7,951 nt of DNA from Bacteroidetes bacterium UBA1947 (GTDB lineage: Bacteria; Bacteroidota; Bacteroidia; Chitinophagales; Chitinophagaceae): positions 1-7,951 of the forward strand of contig DDET01000066.1 in NCBI GenBank assembly GCA_002336915.1, read 5' to 3'. The notes under the pieces were generated by a model. It was not told where the DNA came from. It searched no databases and was given only the letters and a program-made list of their open reading frames with translations. The position numbers were made by a program, and so were the translations under genes. Each line of letters starts with the position of its first letter. Position 1 is the first letter of the stretch. Shown here piece after piece: positions 1 through 5,838 of this stretch.

Positions 1-29
1 AGGCCAGCCCCTATAAACCCTATCAGTGG

Positions 30-60
30 CAAATATACTACATGAATGTTTGATTCCTAA
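30..60 (-). promoter_or_regulatory. possible leftward promoter for a gene beyond the left edge
   Basis: Read on the minus strand, TATATTTG (30-37) is a perfect match to the Bacteroidetes -7 consensus TAnnTTTG. Twenty bases upstream is TTA (58-60), one base off the usual -33 TTG. If real, it would start transcription near position 23 and run out of the window, giving the gene left of the GNAT gene its own start. No coding sequence of that gene can be seen, and the -33 match is poor, so confidence is low. Confidence 0.3.
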
Positions 61-72
61 CTTTTTTAAAAA

Positions 73-105
73 AATTGTTTAGGCTTTTGTATTTTTTTAA
101 CAATT
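73..105 (-). terminator. weak AT-rich terminator candidate after the GNAT gene
   Basis: AATTGTT at 73-79 and AACAATT at 99-105 form a 7-bp inverted repeat with a 19-base loop. On the minus strand it is followed directly by a T run (opposite 68-72). It lies 75 bases beyond the GNAT stop codon. A second overlapping palindrome, CCTAA (56-60) with TTAGG (79-83), flanks a T6/A7 tract. The stem has only one G-C pair and a long loop, so it is a weak candidate; the rest of 1-179 shows no gene. Confidence 0.25.
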
Positions 106-179
106 GGTCTTAAACGATGGGAGCTTTCACCCGGGGAATGGAGGCAGGAATCTCCTGTGGTAAGAAACTAAAAACAGCA

Positions 180-608
180 TCAGGACAGGCGTTTCAGGTA
201 GTGGAAACCGCGCGCTATAAAACCCTCACGGTAATAGAAACGATGGGCCTTAAAGTTCTCGACATAGGCATCGAGCATAACTGTTTGGCAGCCATTTTCC
301 TTCGCTTCGTTGATCATCCAATCGAGCAAAAGTTTACCGACTCCTTTTGAACGATATGCCTCGCCTACCACAAAGTTGTCTATCTCCATATACTTGCCTG
401 AATAAAGCTTTGTACATATCCAATAGCCTGAGACGGCGATACAGGTATCGCCATCGTACGCGGCAGCCTGGTAATAGTTATATGGTACCATTTGTGTTAA
501 AAGCCGCTGATGATCTTTCTCCTTCAGCTGCGGCGACAACTGTGCTATAAGGTTGTAATTCAGCAGCATTTCGTCGACTGTGGTCAATTTTTTTATTGTA
601 ATGTCCAT
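180..608 (-). CDS. GNAT family N-acetyltransferase
   Basis: This 142-residue protein has the length and layout of a single-domain GCN5-related N-acetyltransferase, which transfers acetyl from acetyl-CoA to an amine in the cytoplasm. Motif A is clear: a hydrophobic strand (IDNFVV, about 76-81) runs into RSKGVGK (86-92), the R/QxxGxG/A loop that holds the acetyl-CoA pyrophosphate, then helix LLLDWMINEA. Motif B is seen near 111-130, with MLDAYVENFKA and the FYYREGF segment that usually supplies the general-acid tyrosine (Y125 or Y126). The substrate cannot be told from sequence; small-molecule, antibiotic or protein amines are all possible. The start ATG at 608 is the only good one and gives a full N-terminus. 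The gene is co-directional with the secreted-protein gene, but 215 bp and a strong hairpin separate them, so it is probably transcribed separately. A -7-like TAAATTTA lies just upstream but without a well-spaced -33. Confidence 0.92.
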   Translation of the reverse strand: MDITIKKLTTVDEMLLNYNLIAQLSPQLKEKDHQRLLTQMVPYNYYQAAAYDGDTCIAVSGYWICTKLYSGKYMEIDNFVVGEAYRSKGVGKLLLDWMINEAKENGCQTVMLDAYVENFKAHRFYYREGFIARGFHYLKRLS

Positions 609-734
609 CCCGCTAATTTAGTGTGTAAATTTATTAATAGAATGAACCGCAGCATTACAGCAACAAAAGCAATTTTCATCAAACGCAGCCACCGAGGCCG
701 TGCGGACCTTACGCAAGAGGTGGGCCTAAAATTA

Positions 735-758
735 AGTACCCCGCAAAAGCGGGGTACT
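735..758 (-). terminator. strong hairpin, probable terminator of the secreted-protein gene
   Basis: AGTACCCCGC (735-744) and GCGGGGTACT (749-758) pair perfectly in a 10-bp GC-rich stem with a 4-base loop (AAAA on the plus strand, TTTT on the minus). On the minus strand it is followed by TTAATTTT, a broken T tract. It lies 65 bases after the stop codon of the T9SS-sorted protein and upstream of the GNAT gene, so it most likely ends the minus-strand transcript. On the plus strand no T tract follows. Confidence 0.6.
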
Positions 759-760
759 AT

Positions 761-782
761 GGTTTATCCTTACGGATAATCC
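761..782. repeat. imperfect hairpin beside the terminator
   Basis: GGTTTATCC (761-769) pairs with GGATAATCC (774-782) with one mismatch (T763/T780) and loop TTAC. It sits two bases from the stronger hairpin at 735-758, so a minus-strand transcript would form the two back to back. It may protect or help form the 3' end. No T run follows it on either strand, so it is listed as a structural repeat and not as a terminator. Confidence 0.45.
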
Positions 783-823
783 AAGGGAAGAATAAAAAGG
801 GGTAAAAAGCCCGCTACGGCGTA

Positions 824-1762
824 TTATTCAACACTTATCTTGCCCGTGGCAAGACAGCCTTCGTTGTTGGATATTGTATAGAAATATAAGCCTGAGCTAA
901 TTCCCGCACGATCAAGAACTATCCGGGGCTTATCAGCAGCTAATATCTTAACTACCCTACCGGTAATATCTGTTACCTGCAGCCTGGCATTGGACATGTT
1001 CTCCTTTGTGTCAACAGCTATTGTGGCAGTAGCGGAAAAAGGATTAGGATAAACCGATACAGAGGCCCCAGGTGCAATTACTTTATTAACACCTGTTGTC
1101 GAAGAACCTGTGAAAGTATATTGCTGCGTATTGTTATCGTAGGAAACCACTATGTAGAGGTAAGGGCTGGTTGCGTACCAATCGTAGTAATAGTCATTAC
1201 CACCGAAGGAACGTTTCATCCGGACAACGTTGCTATAAGTGCCAAAGGGCGTAATAACGGTACCATAACCATCGTAGGTCATCGTAACAGTGTAAGGGCC
1301 TACAGCATTTTTATAAAATGTATCAACTACAATATCGTTATAATGGAAATTGAAAGGGATCATTGTCTTTGCATTCACAGAGTAATTATCGCCGGTGGTA
1401 GCAGAGACGTTGCTGGCAAGCTGTTCCCATTTTGTGGCAGAAACAACATCGTACTCATATATGGTACCTGTTGGTATGTCTATTTTCACAGCCCTTGTCG
1501 CTGTGGGATAAGTGGCAGCGTAAGGCGTAGATGCAGGGGTGACGAACTTAGCATAACCTACCGGCGTTACACTTAGTGCGCTAAAATCCCAGGTCTGGTT
1601 TGCGCCGGCCGGGCCGGGGGAGACTGCCGAAACGAGCACACTTACGGAATCGCCATACCCTATAGGTACGATATTGCTGCTATCGGTAATAACGGGCTGG
1701 GCAAAAGCACTCAGGCTAAAAAATACCAACAGGGCTGATGTAATTGTAAAAGTTTTTTTCAT
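824..1762 (-). CDS. secreted protein of unknown function with T9SS type A sorting domain
   Basis: The 312-residue product starts with a clear Sec signal peptide (MKKTFTITSALLVFFSLSAFAQ, cleavage likely after A21 or Q22). It ends with a type A C-terminal domain of the type IX secretion system: SVYPNPFS at 236-243, then VTDITGRVVK (263-272), SSGLYFYTIS (289-298) and a final GKISVE. Such domains direct proteins across the outer membrane, where they are cut off and the cargo is released or attached to the surface. The region between (about 23-230) is rich in Ser, Thr, Tyr and Val, looks beta-rich, and has an aromatic cluster (NDYYYDWYATSPYLY, 189-203). I recognise no enzyme domain or catalytic motif there. 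The start is fixed by the signal peptide and by the -7 box 18 bases upstream. The gene follows the response regulator by 84 bp on the same strand and carries the same operator-like element as the regulator gene, so it is a likely output of that system. Confidence 0.9.
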   Translation of the reverse strand: MKKTFTITSALLVFFSLSAFAQPVITDSSNIVPIGYGDSVSVLVSAVSPGPAGANQTWDFSALSVTPVGYAKFVTPASTPYAATYPTATRAVKIDIPTGTIYEYDVVSATKWEQLASNVSATTGDNYSVNAKTMIPFNFHYNDIVVDTFYKNAVGPYTVTMTYDGYGTVITPFGTYSNVVRMKRSFGGNDYYYDWYATSPYLYIVVSYDNNTQQYTFTGSSTTGVNKVIAPGASVSVYPNPFSATATIAVDTKENMSNARLQVTDITGRVVKILAADKPRIVLDRAGISSGLYFYTISNNEGCLATGKISVE

Positions 1763-1780
1763 TGGTCTATTCTTTTTTTA

Positions 1781-1811
1781 CAAAACTAGCCTGATGCCCA
1801 AACAGGTACAA
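1781..1811 (-). promoter_or_regulatory. promoter of the T9SS-sorted protein gene
   Basis: On the minus strand TTG (1809-1811) and TAGTTTTG (1781-1788) match the Bacteroidetes -33 and -7 elements, with a 20-bp spacer. The -7 box matches all six fixed positions of TAnnTTTG. It ends 18 bases before the start codon at 1762, so the expected leader is short, roughly a dozen bases, A-rich and without a Shine-Dalgarno. The -33 TTG is the last part of the repeated 24-bp element. Confidence 0.65.
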
Positions 1812-1829
1812 TTACACTTTAGTGGTATT
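1810..1829 (-). promoter_or_regulatory. operator-like dyad, copy 1 (upstream of the T9SS-sorted protein gene)
   Basis: The minus strand reads AATACCACTAAAGTGTAATT, a dyad of the form AATNNCACTWWAGTGNNATT with 7 of 10 arm positions paired. It belongs to a 24-bp stretch (1809-1832) that matches 2555-2578 at 21 of 24 positions. The dyad centre is about 9-10 bp upstream of the -33 TTG, near -43, the usual place for an activator that touches RNA polymerase. NarL/LuxR-type regulators bind dyads of about this size, and one is encoded just upstream. Binding by that regulator is inferred. Confidence 0.6.
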
Positions 1830-1846
1830 TTATGCAAGCCCCTGAG

Positions 1847-2506
1847 TTACAAAAAGAGTAGAAAAGACCTCCCCTGTTTAGGATAGACCTTATTCAACGC
1901 GTCGGTACGGGAATCGACCTGTAGTTTTTCGTAAATATTATGTATATGTTTCCGGACAGTCTCTATGCTCAGGAACAAGGTAGCGGCAATTTCCTTATAG
2001 CGATAGCCCTTTGACAAATAATCCAGTATCTCCTGCTCCCTAACCGATAGTTTTTGCAGCTCGGTATTGCTTTTTACCTGCTCTTTTTGCTGGAAAAAGG
2101 ACACAACTTTCCGGGCTATCTGGCTGCTCATTGGTGAGCCTCCATTATGGGCGTCTGATATTGCCTCAAGTATCTTTGTGGGTGTAGCGGACTTTGTAAT
2201 ATAGCCATTGGCACCGGCTTGCAGGGCCGTAAAAATAGCGTCGGAATCCTCGAGCGAGGTACACATGATATACTGCACAGAGGGGCATAGTACTTTTAAA
2301 CGTGCCACACAATCGACACCTGAAATGCCGGGGAGATTTATATCAACGAGGGCGACATCGGGTAGTAAAAGTGGAATATTTTTTATCGCATCTTCGCTGC
2401 TCTCAAAACCTGCAATGCATTCATATCCCTCACTGCCATTTATTAGAACAGCCAGCATATCCCGCGTCTCTTTCTGGTCTTCAATTACAACTACCCTGAT
2501 ACTCAT
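1847..2506 (-). CDS. NarL/FixJ (LuxR-type) response regulator transcription factor
   Basis: This 219-residue protein is a cytoplasmic two-component response regulator with a receiver domain and a LuxR-type helix-turn-helix. Receiver residues are all present: acidic pair E9-D10, phosphorylated aspartate D55 (VALVDINLPG), T83 and K105 (GYITKSATP). The DNA-binding domain (about 150-205) begins with LSVREQEILDYLSKGYRYKEIA and has SIETVRKHIHNIYEKL as recognition helix. The family is normally phosphorylated by a HisKA_3 kinase, and one lies immediately upstream on the same strand. I chose the ATG at 2506 because MSIRVVVIED is the normal receiver start; an in-frame ATG at 2557 would add 17 residues read from promoter sequence. 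The interval between kinase stop and regulator start is 56 bp and holds a promoter plus operator-like dyad, so the gene can be expressed both with the kinase and alone. The last residues (GRSFLLFL) are unusually hydrophobic. Autoregulation is inferred. Confidence 0.95.
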   Translation of the reverse strand: MSIRVVVIEDQKETRDMLAVLINGSEGYECIAGFESSEDAIKNIPLLLPDVALVDINLPGISGVDCVARLKVLCPSVQYIMCTSLEDSDAIFTALQAGANGYITKSATPTKILEAISDAHNGGSPMSSQIARKVVSFFQQKEQVKSNTELQKLSVREQEILDYLSKGYRYKEIAATLFLSIETVRKHIHNIYEKLQVDSRTDALNKVYPKQGRSFLLFL

Positions 2507-2527
2507 CAATGCATAATTAAGAAAGCC

Positions 2528-2557
2528 TAAAAGTAAATACAAGTTCAAATTGAGCAA
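2528..2557 (-). promoter_or_regulatory. promoter of the response regulator gene
   Basis: On the minus strand TTG (2555-2557) and TACTTTTA (2528-2535) stand 19 bp apart. The -7 box differs from TAnnTTTG only at the last base. It ends 21 bases before the ATG at 2506. The arrangement matches that of the T9SS-protein promoter almost base for base, which supports both. It lies between the kinase stop and the regulator start, so it would act as an internal promoter of a kinase-regulator operon. Confidence 0.55.
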
Positions 2558-2575
2558 TCACACTATAGTGGTATT
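2556..2575 (-). promoter_or_regulatory. operator-like dyad, copy 2 (upstream of the regulator gene)
   Basis: The minus strand reads AATACCACTATAGTGTGATT. The core CACTATAGTG is a perfect 10-bp palindrome, and the outer AAT/ATT also pair, so 8 of 10 arm positions match. The element overlaps the 3' end of the kinase gene: the kinase stop TAG (2563-2565) is part of the core. Like copy 1 it sits directly upstream of the -33 TTG. It is the best candidate for a self-regulatory binding site of the response regulator. Confidence 0.6.
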
Positions 2576-5500
2576 TTGCTTACCCGGATCTTTTCAAGCG
2601 GAACAGATATCGTCGCCTTCGTTTCCGCTTCAGCAGAGGAAATACTAAAAGTGCCGCCTATGGCTTCTATACGCTGCAACATATTCTTCAATCCATTTCC
2701 TCTTTTTATCATATCGGTATCAAAGCCTTTGCCATTATCAGAAACTTCTATTCTAATATGGTCATCGTGCAGGTCCAAACTCACTTTTATCCGGGTAGCC
2801 CCTGAATGTTTTACACAATTATTCAAAGCCTCCTTAACCGTGAGGAAGATATTGCGCTGTGCCTCACGCGACATAGGGCTCATCGGAATAAAGTCGGTGA
2901 AATCAAGCATTAATTCCTGCGGCATGCCCTCAAAATAGTCGCTGCAATACTCCCGCAGGTGGGCTACAAGGTTGTCAAGCGTAGTGTTTTCAGGGTTTAG
3001 CACCCAGATCAGGTCACGCATATTGCCCACCAGGTCGCGGGATATTTGCGATATATCATCGATCGTATCGTTCAGCTTATCGTTGCCCTCACCCTGCTTA
3101 CCTGCCAGCTCAGCCATCAGCGTAATTTTTGACAAGCCGGAGCCGAGATCATCGTGCACTTCTTTAGATATGCGCAGCCGTTCGAGGTAGAGCGCCTGCT
3201 GCTTTTCGAGCTCCAGTGTTTTGGTTCTTATTTTTTGTTGAATATAATATCTAACCAGCAGATAGATAATAGCCGTAGTTACTATGACCAGCAAGATACG
3301 GAACCACCATGTTTGCCAGAATGGCGGCAGTATCACCAAGGCAAGTTCCAGGGGCGTATCATTCCAAATGGCTTCGTTATTTGACACCTTCAGCAGGAAC
3401 TTATATTTGCCGGGTGGCAGGTTTGAATAGCGGACCTTGTCGTTGGTAGTATATACCCAATCATTGTCGAGCCCTTCCAGCTTATATGCGTACCTGTTCT
3501 GTGGGGCATTGGTATATTCAAGCGCGCGAAAGGAAAAGCTGATAGTATTACGGTCATAGGGCATGCTAAGCAAACGAATAAAATTCGCTGTATCTGCAGC
3601 GTATAAGGTATCGTTTATCTCAATTGAAGCGATAGCCGGCAAGGCCTTATATGGGTTGGGTTTTATGGTTGCAGGATCGAACCAGTTAATGCCATTGATC
3701 CCACCAAATACCAGGACACCGTTATCGCATTTATAATACGCCCCTGTATTAAACTCATCCGACTGCAACCCGTCTTTAGCAGTATAATTGGTGAATTTTG
3801 CAGCAGCTATCTCATCATTGCTATATTGTACTTTTACGTTGGCGAGGCCACCATTGGTACTTATCCATAATGATGAATCGTTCTCAGCTAAGATCGAATA
3901 CACATAGCTATTTGTCATCCCCGAGGCCTCATCAAAAACTTTGAACTTTTTTGTGGCCTCGTTATAGGCTATAAGACCCAACTCTGAAGCCATCCACAGT
4001 ACGGGCGTACCGCTGCTTTTGTAATAACTACGAACAGGAACATTTTCAAAACCGCCATCCAGGACCTTTAGCGCGGTGTCCCCCAACATCCTGATCTTTC
4101 CAAAGCCGCTTCGCTCCGCAAGGTATATACTGCCGTCTTTCGCCTGTTGCAAGTTGTATATCCATGAGCTTATATACCGGGTATGGGAAAATTGATAAGG
4201 CCAATATGAGCGTATCATGCCCTTTTGGCCGGCAAAGGATAAAAGGCCGTTGTTCGTACCGGCCAGGTAGTGGCCTTTCTTCCACTCAACGATCGCATAC
4301 ACGACAAGGCCGCCTATAGCATAGTCCCTGTCGATATCCAGCTTAAATTGTTTCCTGACCTTAAATGAGAGCGGATCAAGCCATAATATGTGATTGCCTG
4401 TAGTGATGAGCATATCGCCCGACGAATCTCTTGTAATATTGCTGACGGGCTGGTACCCTCCATCAAAATGGGGTATTTGTATCTTCTGCAGTTGCCGGGT
4501 AGCAGGGTTGTAAACAAGCAGGCCACTATAATAGGAGCCAATCCAGAACCTGCCCAGTGCATCACAATAAATACTTTTAACCATCAGGGCCTCATCATTC
4601 GCATTTTTCGATGAAACGTTAGCAGGGTAACAGGAGAATTTCGAGGATTTTATATCCAGCTTATATACCCCTGCACCATCGGTCCCCATCCACAAATTGC
4701 GGGAACGGTCTATATAGAGCGCATTAACGTTGCTGCTTTGGAATTCGAGAAAATCCTGCTGAGACGAAGCCAAATTCAGCTTACAGATTGCACCACCCTG
4801 CCTTGCGGAAAGATATATATTGCCGGAAAGACTATCATAGACTATGTTATTCCATTGCATGCTCATTTCGCGAAATTTCACAGGAGTGAATTGAAGCCTC
4901 CCTGTGGTAACATCGTAATTGTATAAGCCATTTAGTGCCGCAATAAGCAAATTGCCATTGGGCAAGACAAGCAAAGCTGCAAGGTCTGTATTTGCGATCT
5001 TCCGTTCAAATGTATGTGTATTGGTATTGAAGAACAGCAAACCTTTCCGGTCCAATATCCAAATGCCCCCTCCATATCGGATGGCTTTTAAAATGATACT
5101 GTTATCTCCATCAGCCATCTTTTCTGCTCCCGTAAATGGATATTCACGGTAACCGAAAGTATGAATGTCCATGGCAAACAAGCCCTTGCTATGAATGCCG
5201 GCCCACAGCGTATCGCCTGTCAACGAGATAAGCATGCCATTGCCTATCTTATAATTGTTATACAAAAGCCGTGAGCGCCGATGCCTGGTATCAATATAAG
5301 ATAAGCCTGCATCAGAGGTTAACCATATTTTGTTGCTTTGGTCTTCAATAAGGCGGGAATTAATGTTCCTGTCCTTCGGATAAGCGGAGAGGCTATCATT
5401 GAACCGCGTTTTATAAGGAATAAAGTCACGGCCATCATACCTGTTTATGCCATCGCCGGTAGCAAACCACATAAAACCTTGCCGGTCTTGCAATATATTA

Positions 5501-5634
5501 TAGACGGTACTTTGCGACAGGCCGTTCTCAACTCCGATGTGTTGCAATGGTAATATTGTTTGCGTGTAAGCCGGCGAAGCATACACTACAATAAACAAAA
5601 ATGGTACTATGAGGGATAATGGCCTGGTCTTCAT
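2563..5634 (-). CDS. two-component sensor histidine kinase with periplasmic propeller and Y_Y_Y domain (HisKA_3)
   Basis: This 1023-residue inner-membrane kinase has a signal peptide (1-24, MKTRPLSLIVPFLFIVVYAS...). A large periplasmic sensor of two-component-propeller (Reg_prop) repeats follows, for example 39-72 (GLSQSTVYNI, then a GFMWFATGDGINRYDG segment), 302-327 (NLWMGTDGAGVYKLD), 351-377 (GRFWIGSYYSGLLVYN) and 577-600 (SLWISTNGGLANV). Next come a Y_Y_Y domain (about 695-770, YAYKLEGLDNDWVYTT, YSNLPPGKYKFLLKV), a membrane helix (about 777-797), a coiled-coil linker, and a HisKA_3 dimerisation helix with H827 (RISKEVHDDLGSGLSK). The ATPase domain has an N-box at N938/N939, a G1 box D966-NGKGF and a G2 box GNGLKNM (979-985). 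It ends there: there is no receiver or AraC domain, so it is not a hybrid kinase and needs a separate regulator, most likely the one just downstream. The residue at the HisKA_3 phosphatase glutamine position is S832. The ATG at 5634 is chosen because it starts the signal peptide; the ligand is unknown. Confidence 0.95.
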   Translation of the reverse strand: MKTRPLSLIVPFLFIVVYASPAYTQTILPLQHIGVENGLSQSTVYNILQDRQGFMWFATGDGINRYDGRDFIPYKTRFNDSLSAYPKDRNINSRLIEDQSNKIWLTSDAGLSYIDTRHRRSRLLYNNYKIGNGMLISLTGDTLWAGIHSKGLFAMDIHTFGYREYPFTGAEKMADGDNSIILKAIRYGGGIWILDRKGLLFFNTNTHTFERKIANTDLAALLVLPNGNLLIAALNGLYNYDVTTGRLQFTPVKFREMSMQWNNIVYDSLSGNIYLSARQGGAICKLNLASSQQDFLEFQSSNVNALYIDRSRNLWMGTDGAGVYKLDIKSSKFSCYPANVSSKNANDEALMVKSIYCDALGRFWIGSYYSGLLVYNPATRQLQKIQIPHFDGGYQPVSNITRDSSGDMLITTGNHILWLDPLSFKVRKQFKLDIDRDYAIGGLVVYAIVEWKKGHYLAGTNNGLLSFAGQKGMIRSYWPYQFSHTRYISSWIYNLQQAKDGSIYLAERSGFGKIRMLGDTALKVLDGGFENVPVRSYYKSSGTPVLWMASELGLIAYNEATKKFKVFDEASGMTNSYVYSILAENDSSLWISTNGGLANVKVQYSNDEIAAAKFTNYTAKDGLQSDEFNTGAYYKCDNGVLVFGGINGINWFDPATIKPNPYKALPAIASIEINDTLYAADTANFIRLLSMPYDRNTISFSFRALEYTNAPQNRYAYKLEGLDNDWVYTTNDKVRYSNLPPGKYKFLLKVSNNEAIWNDTPLELALVILPPFWQTWWFRILLVIVTTAIIYLLVRYYIQQKIRTKTLELEKQQALYLERLRISKEVHDDLGSGLSKITLMAELAGKQGEGNDKLNDTIDDISQISRDLVGNMRDLIWVLNPENTTLDNLVAHLREYCSDYFEGMPQELMLDFTDFIPMSPMSREAQRNIFLTVKEALNNCVKHSGATRIKVSLDLHDDHIRIEVSDNGKGFDTDMIKRGNGLKNMLQRIEAIGGTFSISSAEAETKATISVPLEKIRVSKIPL

Positions 5635-5720
5635 CGCCGGTCTGATAGCTAATTGAAAAATGGCCGCCTTAAATGCAGCCACCACTTAATTTACAACCTT
5701 TTTTTCGTAAGCGGAAGTTT

Positions 5721-5761
5721 TCAGTACTGGCTTAAGCGGGCGCGTGGCCATCCGTACTGGC
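5721..5761. repeat. direct repeat pair between the divergent kinase genes
   Basis: TCAGTACTGGC (5721-5731) and TCCGTACTGGC (5751-5761) match at 10 of 11 positions and start exactly 30 bp apart, close to three helical turns. A second short repeat, TAAGCGG, occurs at 5708-5714 and 5733-5739. The region separates two divergent kinase genes (starts at 5634 and 5839), so same-face spacing suggests a regulator site, but no matching protein is known. I could not find a convincing TTG/TAnnTTTG pair for either gene here. Confidence 0.4.
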
Positions 5762-5762
5762 A

Positions 5763-5791
5763 GGTATGACAAGATACCCTGGTCGGGGTAT
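5763..5791 (+). repeat. overlapping inverted repeats upstream of the TPR kinase gene
   Basis: The central ATACC(C) at 5774-5779 can pair either with GGTAT at 5763-5767 (loop of six) or with GGGTAT at 5786-5791 (6-bp stem, loop TGGTCG). The two pairings exclude each other. It lies 48-76 bases before the start codon at 5839, so it could be in the leader if transcription starts upstream. It could equally be a DNA binding site or chance. Confidence 0.35.
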
Positions 5792-5838
5792 GTTCCAGCA
5801 TCCCCATTTGCATGACCTTGCAATTCAATTTAGAGCAC

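Noticed and set aside
611..630. Possible third copy of the operator-like dyad upstream of the GNAT gene
   Set aside because: Only one half-site (CACTAAA on the minus strand) is present; the second arm and the outer AAT/ATT spacing are missing.
824..840. Small stem near 808-820 followed by T5 as a first terminator of the secreted-protein gene
   Set aside because: Only about three G-C pairs can form, so it is too weak to call despite the T run on the minus strand.
1121..1576. 151-codon open frame antisense to the secreted-protein gene
   Set aside because: Its product has no domain pattern and it lies wholly inside a gene with clear signal peptide and sorting domain.
2507..2557. Longer in-frame start for the response regulator (17 extra residues)
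   Set aside because: The extra residues fall on the promoter (-7 box and -33 TTG), and the receiver domain begins normally at the ATG at 2506.
5635..5685. Longer in-frame start for the propeller kinase
   Set aside because: The ATG at 5634 directly starts a typical signal peptide; the longer form would bury it behind 17 residues.
5681..5692. Possible operator copy (ACCACTTAATTT) between the kinase genes
   Set aside because: The left arm ACCACT matches but the right arm AGTG is absent and no promoter is placed to match.
5812..5838. Upstream ATG for the TPR kinase
   Set aside because: It adds nine residues including acidic ones before the signal peptide that starts cleanly at 5839.
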